From: Stropharia rugosoannulata
Lineage: Eukaryota > Basidiomycota > Agaricomycetes > Agaricales > Strophariaceae
Direction: 5' to 3'
Assembly: GCA_028532985.1 (NCBI GenBank)
Contig: JANCIK010000005.1
Location: forward strand, 3,292,501-3,356,500
Length of the DNA: 64,000 nt
Part shown: piece after piece, positions 50,351 through 62,310 of the stretch
Layout of the letters: each line of letters begins with the position of its first letter
Position numbering within the stretch: position 1 is the first letter of the stretch
Notes under the pieces: model-generated
What the model saw: the letters and a program-made list of their open reading frames with translations, nothing else
What the model was told of the DNA's origin: nothing
Database searches by the model: none
Program-made: the position numbers and the translations under genes

Positions 50351-52663
50351 TCAGCATCTCCGAACAATCCCTTGCCTCTTCTCTTCCTCCCTGCACGTGA
50401 ACCATGAGTAACATGATGCGATTCATCCCAAAAAAACGCTGCTACTCACCTATATTCAAACATCAATTGTACACCAACAAACATGCACGGTAGACAAATG
50501 AGCATGAAGCGCCACCCCTCCCATGTCCCCACCAACAATGCAAAGAAGTGCCGCGTACCATCTACCCCCGTGACGAATCCAACCAAGTTCGCTGCCATCA
50601 TGAGAAACATATTTACTACGGCACCGATGGCGCATACATGTCGATACCATCCATGATTGCCATACTACCAGAGTTGACATATATGAGTACCAACGATGGG
50701 ACGGGAGAAACAGGAACGCACCTTGGATGCCGGAAGGAGGTATGTTGCAACCATTTCGGGGACGACAAACAGACTAATTAGCCAACCCCATGCGAGGAGA
50801 CGGAAAGTGAGGTCGTGCCAAAGAGCGACAAACGAGAATACAAGGAGCATATTTAGTAGTACATGTTTAGACCCGCCCAAGGGGACATATATGTACCTGT
50901 AGCGCATACATTAGCACAGGTTTAAGGCATATGGGATACAATGATTCTTTACGCACCGGATAAGCCACATATTGTAACTTCTGTGCCAGCTCCTCCAGAA
51001 ACCGAACGTTGAATAATTGTTCACCATACACCTCACCATGTTTTCCGGGGGGTCAATTCCATCTAAGAGAGCCCAGGCACGGAAGAAGCGCCATGGGATC
51101 AACAACTACGTGGATTTGTAGTTAGGAACTAGGAGAGGAAAGGCGGAGAGGAAGAAAGATGTACCTTGAGCCAAACAACGATTAAGTTCCAGAATCCAAT
51201 CATTGCAATCTCGGCAGGTGTGTCGCCAATCCATGCCTTGCGGTCCTTAATGGCGACAACATACATAAAGTGCAGCACGAACTCCATCGTTAGGTAACAG
51301 CACGCGAATCTGAGAAGGTACCGGGCGTTTGCACTACGGTTGACTGTTAGAGGTTTCCGATGCTGCCGAAGCACAACATTATCAAAATCCGTGTTATAAC
51401 ATATGCATATATGCAGATGACTGACGAACCTGCCACATGAAGTCATTGAATGTCATGATAGGGCCAGCAATATAAAGAGGAGGGTAGAGGATATAGGAGA
51501 GGTAATTTAAAGGGGAATACAACTCCAAGTTGTGAGGAACGGAGACGCGTTGCTTTTCATCTGGATTTGTCACTGCAACATGCTGCAGTCACAAATGAGA
51601 AAATGGCGAAACATGGATACAGCAAAACATACCCACTTCAGTATTTCCTCCTTCAGTTTTGTGTGCCCAGTAGTAGTCCATATTAAACGAAATGAGGCGT
51701 AGCATCGTAATGTTGAAGTTGATGTGCCACCGAGGGTATATGCCCGAAATCTCGTCCTCGAAGGATATTAGCATCGAAGCCTAAGCTATTGTAGGAAGCA
51801 GAACGAACCAGGAATCCCAAAGACGGATGTACAGAGGCAAATTGGTATCCGTGAAACACATCGTTGGCAAACAGGATGCCTGCATTGAATACCCATGTTA
51901 GAAGTGGTGCTATGGGTGCTCCTTTAGCTTTCTTGGCAATCACGTAGTTCGCGCCCATAATTGCTAGGATCTTCAGAGCGCTTGTACCATGAAGCGCAAC
52001 AATCATCGAGACCGAGAGCACCGCACCAACAGGGAGGCGATACATGTTGTCCTTCGCTTCACGCTTCCCTAAAACATGGCTGCTTGCATATCGTATAACC
52101 ACATAGCCTAGTGCCGCTTTGCATAGTATACTAAAGTTTCCTCTGAAACTACGATATTGAGCGTCGCTGTTGTCCTGGGAAGGTCAGTTTCGCGATATAT
52201 CTATCAACGAAGACGTCTGCCAGAAAACTCACCACAGCACGACCCGCGATCCATCCTGGCGACAGCCGTTGCGCATAAAACGGGTAATTCGGATGTGAAG
52301 CTACACTTGTAGGGAATGGTTCTCTGTAAGAACTTCATATAATGACGTAGAAAAACTTTACTTACGCATGCTGAGAGTTACAGGTACCCAAATCATAAGA
52401 GGAATGGCGACCGCTGCAATGAGATAGTACAGCCTAAACTCCAGTGAATTCCATCTTGGAGCAGCGAAGTCTTTTTTCTGCGTCGCAACAGATGCCTTGG
52501 AGGTGCTTGTCCGGAATGCGGAGGGTATATGCACTGTGAGGCGGGCTATGCCACGCGCGTGAGGCTCTTTCTGCTTCTCCATGTGGTTACCAGTGGCCAT
52601 GGGTGGGTAGGGCTGGTCAAGCGTAGATAGTGAGTGTACTGGAAGTATATTTTCAGAGGACAT
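50351..52663 (-). CDS. GUP1: GUP1-type membrane-bound O-acyltransferase
   Basis: Gup1 is an ER multi-spanning MBOAT enzyme that remodels GPI-anchor lipids and was first linked to glycerol uptake. Ten exons (52663-52366, 52321-52233, 52174-51809, 51756-51633, 51572-51430, 51362-51165, 51105-50957, 50896-50722, 50664-50450, 50390-50351) give 598 aa. Landmarks: a cytosolic N-terminus, [40 protein letters not shown], then [80 protein letters not shown] with the MBOAT His, [11 protein letters not shown] and the C-terminal [15 protein letters not shown]. All ten exons keep phase, and the last is only 40 nt. Exon 2 uses an ACAGAG acceptor. Confidence 0.94.
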
Positions 52664-54134
52664 TCCGCCAGGGAAACAGAATAGGTGGTTACAGGGAGGA
52701 CATTGATTACAGTCAAATTACGGTTTGTGGACGAGCAAGGCCGTCCGTAGTGCAGCCGTGATGATTACATAATGTCAACATACGCCGGCCCGGTTCCGAA
52801 TCAAGAAGCTTGAAGAATGGAAAGGCTATGGAAAATAAGATTATGCATGAGTTTTGGCATATATTAACACAATAATCTCATGGAGAATACAAAAGGTCTC
52901 AGTGACGAGGGAAAGGTGCTAGTACCTATATGTAGCAGACTTCACGAATTTTAATGTTACTACACGGTGTTAGATCAGCACGGGCGCTAAACAATGAGGT
53001 TGTGGACCGTTGATGCCACTAATAGTAGTATACATGACCCAGTATTACCAGATGGACAAAGCAATAGCGCTTTACATACTCTGAATGTCAAGCTGACTCG
53101 CAGTGACTGCATACTCTAAGCAGCCACAGTAGAAACCATAGGCGTTCATCGATCGATTCCGAGCACTTATAAATTCAGAGTATCAGTATAATTTAGATGT
53201 TATTTCTCTGAATATGAATGCCGGCTCATAGTATGTCTTTATCTGTGTGTTCATATCTAGCCGAATACACTAACCCACAGTCAAGTGGACGTACAACCCA
53301 TTCTGATACCGTCGGCGCCAGGCATCGTTGGAAGCTACTCAATTACCCGTCCCGTCGTTTGGGTCACTAGAAAGTACGCGGTAAAATGCCGCTACAAGTA
53401 TTGTGTTAATGTAATGATGAGGCGTAATACCGCTTTCCTTTTAAGTAGGTCAAACTTTTATGCATTATGGTGTATTTACCTTGAGTTATATTTTAGTCCA
53501 GCTAGGTGATAATCATGGCGGCGTTCGAATTATAGTAGTTATCCAATAATATATTCATTCACCTCAGTCAAGGGGTGCCCAGAATACAAATTATCGACAC
53601 CATTTCAGGATAGTGAATCCCACCATTTCTCCATCCTTTCCCCCTGAATCCCAGAGTTCGAAGCAGCAGATAGTCCCCGCCGGATTTGCTTCTCGAGAAC
53701 AACGCATGGTGAGGATGAGCTTAGTACAAAGTAGACAGTTCGTGCGAGATTAACAATAAAAAGCCACTGGGCTGAAGCCAGCTCTGTGGCGTTCACCGCC
53801 GCGAGTTAAATCCTTCAGGCAGATAGCAAGAAAACAGTATAAGCAGTGCAATGTGTCCTTATGCTGCAGCGTGACTCATTTGCGGGCAACCAGATTCTTA
53901 ATGACATCTTTTCGCAAAGCTGTCACTGTAAACTTTGTTGGCAGACGTTTCCTTTCGCCAAGGGCCGATGCACCGACGTCCAACAGGAGCACGAGTGACG
54001 CCGCACATATTTAATGAACAATGTGGAACAATTCAACCTTCCTACAGAAATACACAGGGGCCACGTCGCATAGTTCTGAGTGTTTAATATATTCATTCTG
54101 GATTCGCTTGGGTCGAGCATAGATATGCCCTGAA
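52664..54134. other. Gene-less stretch, 1.5 kb
   Basis: GUP1 upstream region and gankyrin downstream region. No supported gene or repeat. Confidence 0.4.
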
Positions 54135-55385
54135 TTACGGTCGTCCGCAGTTATCAATAACATACTGGCGCGCCTGCTTCTGCTCGTGTCCACCGACACC
54201 TTCCAATGCTTCTGGGGTCTCGTTGTCGAGGTTCTCCTGTGAGAGTAGTTAGTAAGGCCGGGTGCAGGAGAACGCTCGTCCTTACGCGTGTGCGATCTGC
54301 TCCAGCCTCGATGAGGAGTACGGCGGCTTCTGCGTGGGCCGAATCCATCGCAAGATGTAGCGGTGTATTCCCTTGGAGAAGTGTCGCAGAGTAAAGTTAG
54401 CTTGTCATGGATCAGCGAAGGAGTGATCTACCAATTCGATCAGCCGTGTTAAGGCGCAGCTTATTGGAAGGGGTGGAGGATTCGATTAGCAGACGGATAA
54501 ACCCAACTGATCCTGTTGTAGCTGCGCGATGGCTATATAAATTCAGCCAGTAAGCTTCGAGAAAGGAGGGACATGAGAGAATGCGCACAGAGGGAGCTGA
54601 TTTGCCTTGTCCCTTGCGTTGATCTTTCAACAAAGTCAAAGAACTCCTCGGTCATGAAAAACCGCCAGCACACGTACATCTGCGCCTTTAGAAATTAGCA
54701 GCCTGCCAATCTGTGAGAGTAATCAGAAGAATGCATGTATGATATGGTTAAATGACAGCCCACGTCTATGCGAGATTTGGACGCTGCGTAATGCCTAACA
54801 TGCATGAGACGATTTTGTGTCCAGGTCGTTCATTGGCTTACAAGGGAGTCATTCCTTTCTCGTTCTTCCTGCATGTCGTGATAAGCTGCAGTGACCCAAA
54901 GAATTGGGAACGGGGCTTACCTGTTGACGTCTGCACCAGCCCCAATGAGTTCCTGGACGACGTTCTCATGTCCTGCGCTTACTAGACAGAGATCAGAAAA
55001 TGAAGCCCCGTAGAACGCAAACAAACAACCTGCAATATGCAAAGGAGTCCAGCCTGCACCGTCGACATTGTCGACCTCGGCCTTTTGATCAATGAGGAAG
55101 CGAGTGATGTCAATTGACCCAGAGGAAGCTGCCCAATGCAATGGGGTGCGTCCATCCTATTCCAAATCGCTTCAGCCAGTCGTACTAGTCGATGTGGTTG
55201 TATATGTATTACCACGTCGACGGAGTTCACAAGCTTCGCGTCCTCGCTAACTAATGATCTGAGAAGGCCCGTCTGGTCTAATGTCGCAAATTCGTTTGAA
55301 TTTCCGTCAGTATTAATGATAAGTATCCAAATTTAGAATTTGGCGTACTATTTTGAGCAGCATTGTGGACAGTCATCGAAGACAT
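54135..55385 (-). CDS. NAS6: Gankyrin/Nas6, 26S proteasome assembly chaperone
   Basis: An ankyrin-repeat chaperone that binds the C-terminal domain of base ATPase Rpt3 during assembly of the proteasome regulatory particle. Eleven exons (55385-55349, 55277-55213, 55156-55030, 54981-54921, 54868-54842, 54794-54764, 54710-54678, 54623-54589, 54532-54432, 54371-54286, 54236-54135) give 234 aa, the usual length. Repeats read GRTPLHWAASSGSIDITRFL, GWTPLHIA, KGMTPLHYAASKSRIDIGRL, ANQLPLHRAATTGSVGFIRL and GNTPLHLAMDSAHAEAAVLL, then GADR and a C-terminal helix. Five exons are 37 nt or shorter. Every junction is in phase and has GT-AG ends. Divergent from TFB2. Confidence 0.94.
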
Positions 55386-55602
55386 TTTGTTGAGGTCAAT
55401 TACTCCGTTGAATGGGGTGTCTGAGGGAAGATCTGATACTAGCGTTCAAAATGAGTGGGAAAGCGCTTGCGTCAGACCGTAGCGCGTGACGGGCTGACGC
55501 GTCGCGCTCCAGATGGTCACGTGGATGTGACTTGACAAATAAGCCCTAACCTAGCGTTTGTTCGAGGTGTTCTTGCCTTGCCCTTGTCCTTTGCTTGTCC
55601 TG
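55386..55602. promoter_or_regulatory. Shared NAS6/TFB2 divergent promoter region
   Basis: 217 bp separate the two start codons, so the region must serve both genes. A CGCGTGACGGGCTGACGCG-like imperfect palindrome lies at about 55484-55502 and could bind a factor; which one is unknown. Confidence 0.45.
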
Positions 55603-57662
55603 ATGCCTGCTGCTCATCCTGAAAATGAAAAAACGAATAATACACACATTCTCCTTCCATTTCTCGCAACACAGTCACAGAATACTCTAACACGTCTATG
55701 TCAGAGACCCTCTTCATGTCTGGCAATATTTAGGTCTACCCATTCCTAGGGATCCTGTTGGAAAGAATTCTAATACAGATCGACAGACTCCTTGCACCGA
55801 TAGAGCGGCAGCTCATAATGAATCTCCTTTGGCTTGAGTCTGCCATACCCTTATCAACGATGGCAGCCTGGGTCATTCGCGAAGGCAGAAAGTAACAGCG
55901 ACGTAATTATCTGTGTCCAGATCGCAGTATTCACAGTTTCACAGGCTATACGAAGACGCGCTTGCGACACTGGGTCGCCTGCATATTCTTCCCGCTTCAA
56001 CCGGAAAGTTGGCATTGAATCCGACGTTCAAAACGGCTTTTCGACAAGCCATAACCGGCGGGTCGGCACTCTACGTATATTGCCCTTTATTCTCAATTAA
56101 CGCGTTTGTAGGGGCACGAGTGGCAGTTTCGGGGTACCAGCGCCCCCAGATGACAAACGGATGCCTACGGATCTGGACACCCTCGATTCATATGCCCTAG
56201 AACGGTGGGAGGTAAATATGCCGCCTTCTTTGTCGTTCACCGTGACTTACAGCCACATTCGAGACGATTTTGCACTACATGGTCTCCTCAGGGTCCGGGC
56301 AATCGCCGACTAAGCCTTCCCAGGGCGTGCTTTTTCTCTTACAAAGAAGTGGACTGATGAAAAACCAGTATGTTCGATACCTTTTCCAGTTCTTTAATTT
56401 GGCATTTTGCCTTCTTGTCTGACACGGCCTTTTCCAGAGGTTCTGTGCTTCAGATTACGTCAGCGGGATTTCAGTTTCTTTTACATCCTCCACACGACCA
56501 ATTATGGGACTTGTTGCTGCAATACTTACATCTTGCAGAAGTATGTATCTATTTCTGTCGCCTTGCGTCTGCTTCGTGGGCTAAATTTCCCAGGAACGGC
56601 AAATGGACCTTGTTGAGGTTCTAGGGTTCATTTTCATGCTTTCAACGATGGAATTGGGCAGAGTGAATTTACCTTTTCATCATGACCGAAGCCAATTCTG
56701 ATGCGTGGAAGTTAGGAATACTCCACTGAGAACCTGAGCGGCACTCAGCGCGCTATGCTCGAAGACCTTCGCGATTACGGTCTCATTTGGCAACGAAGGG
56801 TGAGACGCCGAATACCAAGTCTACGATGACAAGGACTAACTTGTGCACACAAGCCGACATCTCGGCGTTTCAATCCCACCCGTCTGGCAACCACTCTGAC
56901 CTCTTCTTCGCCGCCGCTTCCCACTTCTACTGGCACGGCCTCTGGACCTCAAGAGGGGTTTATCATTCTGGAAACCAATTACCGAGTCTACGCCTACACA
57001 GGTGCCTGGGTTTGCGTAATCACGTCTAATTGGCGTTCCCTTCTCACCTGCTCTCCCACAGACAACGCCTTGCAAACTGCCGTCCTGAACTTATTCGTAT
57101 CCTTAAAATACCGCTTCCCGAACCTCGTTGTAGGTTCTATCACCAGGGAAAGTGTCAAGAAGGCACTTATGAATGGAATTTCTGCTGACCAAGTAGGCTT
57201 GTTCCCCGTCTTGCTAAAATGCTTGCTAAAACGTATGCCGCTAGATTATCAGCTACCTGATGACTCATGCGCACCCTCAAATGCGAAAAAATGTTCGTAG
57301 GGGCGCCTATCCTCCCCGTCCGCGTATTCTGACATAAATGTCACGCAACTAGAACCCTTTGCTCCCGGTCACCGTCCAGGACCAAATTAGACTTTGGGAG
57401 CTCGAAAGGAATCGTCTGAAGTCGCAAGAAGGTACGACTCAGCGGGTAATTTAATGAAGCTTGCCTAATTCCGAACACCTTGGCAGGGTACCTTTACACT
57501 GCGTTTGCTTCCCAAGCCGACTATGACTTCGTTCTCAACTATGCGAAAGAGCTCGATGTTGTACTTTGGGAAAATGCACCCAAGCGTTGTTTCTTTGGGA
57601 GCCTGGACGGACATGCCAACATCAAAGGCTTCATTGAGAGGAGAACGATGGGAACAGGGTAG
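55603..57662 (+). CDS. TFB2: TFIIH core subunit Tfb2 (p52, GTF2H4)
   Basis: Tfb2 anchors and stimulates the XPB/Ssl2 translocase in TFIIH, for transcription initiation and nucleotide-excision repair. Thirteen exons (55603-55733, 55787-55891, 55945-56061, 56112-56211, 56264-56367, 56438-56540, 56594-56662, 56716-56799, 56854-57001, 57062-57192, 57245-57292, 57353-57431, 57487-57662) give 464 aa. Landmarks: QNTLTRLCQRPSSCLAIFR, LWLESAIPLSTMAAWV, YALERWETILHYMV, ITSAGFQFLL then LWDLLLQYL, FNPTRLATTLTS, GFIILETNYRVYAYT, MTHAHPQM and the C-terminal VQDQIRLWELERNRLK with FASQADYDFVLNYAKELDVV. The start ATG is the nearest one upstream of the conserved opening. An alternative is at 55558. Confidence 0.94.
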
Positions 57663-58379
57663 TTAGGTTTGTGATCCCATTTTAGTGTCCGCCGCGATGC
57701 GATGCCGCCATGGTACCTATTAGGGTTCTCTAAAATCTTATTTTGCTATTAGGTGTTCTCCGTTCTAGCGTGACCGCAACCCCAGTTCCACCGAACCCTT
57801 ACCATGGTGCAAGGCGTAGCCACGCTCCCGTTTTATGTACGTGCGGTCAACCTGTCTGATATGTGAGCGCACAGAACAACTCCAACGCGTCCCTTTTCGT
57901 GCATACACAGGCTTCCCTCCATTCCCCTTCATGCCTGGACTGTCTTTCCTTCATCAATAAATGTATTGTATTATCAAAGATGTCATCTACTAGTTTGCTT
58001 CCACTCCCTAATCAGCAGATTATCATACAAAGAAATCTAGCAGGATGAGGGTACACAGTATAGGATACGGCCTTCCATATAAGCGGCCCGCTACGGCCTG
58101 AATATTGACGTGATTATTCCGAGATGGGCGGGTTTGTGGAACAAGGCAGGGCGGCAGAATCATGGTACTTCTGGACTTTCTTCTCGCAATTGTGAGGTTC
58201 TCTCCCCGAGTGGTATCAAATCGGTTTACATTAACGGTGATATACTATTATTCAGGATAGCAATATGCAAAACGTGGTATACAAGTATCAAAATCATTAT
58301 CAAGAAATTGGTCTTATGCACGGCATGACTCCAAGAAAAACACAGGGCAGGAAGCGAGAAGAGCTGGCTAGGAATCCAT
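57663..58379. other. Intergenic stretch between two converging genes
   Basis: 3' ends of TFB2 and the WOPR gene face each other here. Nothing else is supported. Confidence 0.45.
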
Positions 58380-60179
58380 CTAAGATTCGCGATATTCTTC
58401 AACTGCGGCATACTCGTCTGGGCTCGATACAATGGAGTTCGAAGCATGCGGATAGGCTCCGTCGTAAGATATGTTTGTTTGGTTTGAGATCGAATGCAAC
58501 GTAGGCGTTGATAGGAGGGCATCAGGCGTAGTCCAGGTCGAAGTATAAGTCGGGGTGCTGTACCCCGCCGCGGTGAACGGGACATTCGGAGAAGACGAGT
58601 ATGCGTGCGTCCCTGTGGTGCTTCTTCTCGGGTCGCGATTGGCGTCTGCATTGTCGCGCGTGTGCCAATGGAGGCGCTGCAGCGCTCCCTCGCGCGTCGC
58701 AGTTGGGTGCGGCGTGTATCTCACCGAATAGGCCGACTGGACTGCATTTCCCTCGTCGCGTCGATGCAACGCATGACTCGCATGGTCGTATTGGTTTGAG
58801 GCTTGCCGTACTCGCTGCCGGTCCTGGTACATCCCTGGGCTCCCAACTGTCGACGACGGCACAGAGTCATTGGCCCCTCCCTGCCAGCTGCGACTGGACT
58901 GGGAATGGATTGGTGGCCATGTGTCCGACTGGACGATACTTCCTTCACGGCGACGGGCCAGGGACACGGCGCTCACTGCTCCTGTGTGGCTCCAGCTGGG
59001 GACGTCGTGCCGCTGCGACGGAGAAAGAAGCGATTCGCTTTGCCATCGTTCGCTCGGGGAGCTCCTTGCATAGGCATTCCCACCACCGTTACCCTGGATG
59101 GGGTATAAGGAACTTGTTCCAAACGGGGCTTCTGTGGGTGACGTTGGACTCCCCTGAGATGACCATGTCGGCGAGGCGGGAATGTTGTAGGCGCTGTCTT
59201 CAACCTTGCAATCAACGACCTCAACTTCTTCTGTTTCACTGCTACATTCAGCGATTAAGGTGCGGTGGACGAGACTGGTATAAGCACTTACACTAGCCGT
59301 GGTTTTCCATCAGGCCCGATATCGACCTTGGGCGGCACTCGAAAGTTGGTCAGTCGAAAAATGTGCGGAGGCATATACAAATTCATAATGTCCGAGCGCG
59401 TAGATGGCCTCTGTCACCGTCAAGTTGAGTTATCTCCGCGTGTGTTATTTCCAAAGTTGTACTCACCTTCAGCTTTCCAGACCGTATATCATCCGAGGTG
59501 TAGTATGATATCAAATGCAGGTCGGAGCCCTCTATGGTGACCGTAATTGTCTGCGAGAAGACACGGGAAGACACGTCGCATTTCAGCCCCGTGCATCAGG
59601 CACTTCTCAAGAACAACACACCTTCTTTATGAGCCCACCCGGCTTGAACGTGCCTTGGTCAGCTCCGTGGCTTTTGTAGCCCATGGGGATCTGGTCCGGT
59701 GAGCCTTTCCGAACGAGTGATCGTGCTGTCAATTCTTCACTAGGGTAGGGCTTTTTGTGGCTGCCTCGGCTGCTGGAACGCTCGTTGATTTCTCGGTAGA
59801 CCTGTGGCCTATGAGCCCCAGCCATTACAGAGAGGCAAACGTTGACTTGCCAGGAAGTTCCCGACGATGCGGGAGGGTGACCAGAGCAGGCCATCTGGAA
59901 GCGTACAAAACATTTGCAAAATTAGTATTGTAAATATGATTGACTGGTAGAGTAAAAACAGAAGTAGTAGTGCTTACCTGTCCAGCGCTTGATACCGCTT
60001 TCTTCGACGCTGAATACGAACACAGCTCCGGACTTGATCATTGTCCGTCGCTCGGAATCGTTGAGGCGGCGGGTTATACGAGGGATGACGCCTTGTCGAG
60101 CGGCATGGATAAGGCGGAGGGCGTTGACCGTCGTCTCGACATAGCCAGTAAACGGGGGTACATCTGGGTTACTATTCAT
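58380..60179 (-). CDS. WOPR (Gti1/Pac2) transcription factor
   Basis: A fungal DNA-binding regulator of the family that includes Wor1 and Ryp1, which control developmental switching. Exons 60179-59978, 59894-59851, 59801-59622, 59550-59467, 59410-59292 and 59238-58380 give 495 aa. The first WOPR half reads FTGYVETTVNALRLIHAARQ, then RLNDSERRTMIKSGAVFVFS, IKRWTDGLLWSPSRIVGNFL and VYREI. The second half reads QGTFKPGGLIKKTITV and LHLISYYTSDDIRSGKLKRP. After that comes a long Ser/Pro/Thr-rich, low-complexity tail, as usual. Intron 2 starts GCAAGT, a GC-AG intron needed to keep the WOPR domain in frame. Its role here is not known; Pac2-like members act in sexual development and Gti1-like ones in nutrient response. 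Confidence 0.93.
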
Positions 60180-62094
60180 CGGTCGAGCTTGAGGTTGTTG
60201 GACAATCGAGGGGCAGTGGGAGGAGGTGTGGGGAAGGTGAGCCTTTGCATCCGCTTTTGAAGAATCTAGCTGCAGGTTTCGGATCGATATCCTTTGCCTA
60301 ACTAGTTTTAATTCTACTATGCGATGAACACATTACCATAAAATCGTGTACGGGCAGTTGAATCCTTTTTAGGGCAGAGACAAGTAATGAGAGGGGGTAC
60401 TGTGGCGAGCTGCTAAAATGGCATATATGTGGGACGCCACATGACATCCGCCTTCTCTTTTGCTACAATACTCGTATAAAACTGACTGCGCAGAAAGTAG
60501 TCTCAAAGCGGAAAGTGTAGCCATGCGATCTGATATTAGGAAATGGAAACAGGGCTTCCCATAAGCGTCCAATAAAAACGGTGCGTCACTCGAGGGGTAA
60601 GACACGGAATCTTGGGATACACCCCCTTGGACATGCGGTCTTCTATTCAAGAATAAATATTCATATCCCCAACTTCAACCGTAACGCAGGTTGGAGTATG
60701 GGTATGGTTGATCATGACCTTGGATTATTGCTCGGGAGCCTTTTTCTGAAAGTGCGGAAAATATTTACAACGGCTCTTTTGTGCTCTAACATCCCTCATT
60801 ATGTCGCTGGATAAGGCCAGAGATTTCCTAGGCACGGGTATAAGTAAATTAGACAACCTGGATCCTATCCTAAAAACACCCTCGAACTAGATCAGAATCT
60901 TACTACCGGCATGCGTGGGCCATTGCTACAGGCATTTAAGACGTTAGAAAATGAAGACCCTTTCTTCATTGGCTCGCCTTAGGATACTGAGATCTAACAG
61001 AGATATAATAATATGTCTATACATCTGGATTCTTCTCCGAGGGACAGGGTCGAGTGACGGCAGTGTTGCCCAGTTACGTTGTTCCAATCGGAATCCAAAA
61101 GTGAATCCTCAGTGAATCCCCGTCCAAATCTGAGTTTAGTGTGCATTTCCGACTTCTGAAACGACGGTGATACAGCTACCTGGACTCGGAAAAGAACCGA
61201 TTCCAAAGGGGTCCAGCATCAACAAGATTTCAAAGTCAGCGAATACTCAGCTGCCCGGCCTCCTAGGCTTTCCAAGAACGAAGTGAGGTCTAGAAATCTT
61301 GAGCGCACTTATATTGGCTGTGTCATAGTCAAGAAGTAGGCTCACGCAACTCAATAGGGTAACCTGGACCAAGCCTATGGGATGGCGTGATATTACAATG
61401 GGGAGCTCTTATAGAGTGCGTGGATAACAAGGGGGTAAAGAACGAAGCAAAAGAAGGAAGCGAGGGAAGATAGAAGAGACCCAGAAAGCACATATACACA
61501 GGGAGGAACTGAATGTACAATAATGGAACAGGCTTATAAGTACAGGAGAACAGCAGAAAGAGATACGCGAGTTATAATTGGAATGTCCGTTCAACGGCAA
61601 CCCGCCACATTATATATTCGTGCAGAGTACTATGTGATAAGGTTTGTTTGCACTTTTAGCCTGGAGAAAGGGTCGCCTAGAAAGCTTCAGTACGCATGAT
61701 ATACTATAGACCGCCTCGTCTGTGAGGGAGAGCCACTCGTTGGACAGATACAAAGTAGCGGTTCTGAACCGTAATGCAGCTGCTTTGGAAAAGCACACAA
61801 TTTCAGGTGTCAGAAGTCATTAGTCCTTGGTCGAAGGTCAGCAGGTGGACCTGCTAAAAGGGCAGGCGACTGCCTGTGTCACAGTACACCATTATAATCA
61901 TTATGGTAGATGGAACGAACTCTAGATGGAACAAACTTGAGAGTAACATTATCTAGATTCAGAAACCCAACCCAAGACTCTCGGCAATCGCCAGTTTGGG
62001 GGCCCTCCCTGAAGGGTATTCCCATGTCTGGAAAGCACCGCTGTCCTGGGATCAAATTCTATGTATACGACAGAGTTCCCATACTCAATGAGGA
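60180..62094. other. Gene-less stretch upstream of the WOPR gene
   Basis: No supported gene. Long intergenic regions upstream of developmental regulators are common, so it may be regulatory. Confidence 0.35.
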
Positions 62095-62310
62095 TCATGA
62101 GAACTAGGATTGTCCGCGTGAAATAACCCGTACCTTGTACTCGGTGCTATCGTTGATGTGGTGCGACCTCACTCTTGGGCCTTGAATAGTAACACCTAGG
62201 AGAGACGGTCAAGTTATGTCGTAGCGCTGGCCAGTATACTTTTCTTTTACTTCAATATGCACAGCAATACGTCGTGATTTCATTAAGGATGCGCAATGAG
62301 GGTTAAGACA
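62095..62310 (-). pseudogene. Decayed fragment of the caspase-like gene (C-terminal region)
   Basis: On the minus strand, short matches to the C14 protein at 47563-49859 appear in the right order: LNPHC against QNPQC, YDI against YDI, and HHINDSTEYKV against HHISESTEFAV. The segment at 62139-62163 matches the functional gene at about 21 of 25 bases (ACTCGGTGCT ... ATGTGGTG). Stops interrupt every frame between the blocks. No p20 catalytic region was found upstream. It looks like an old partial duplicate. Confidence 0.5.
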
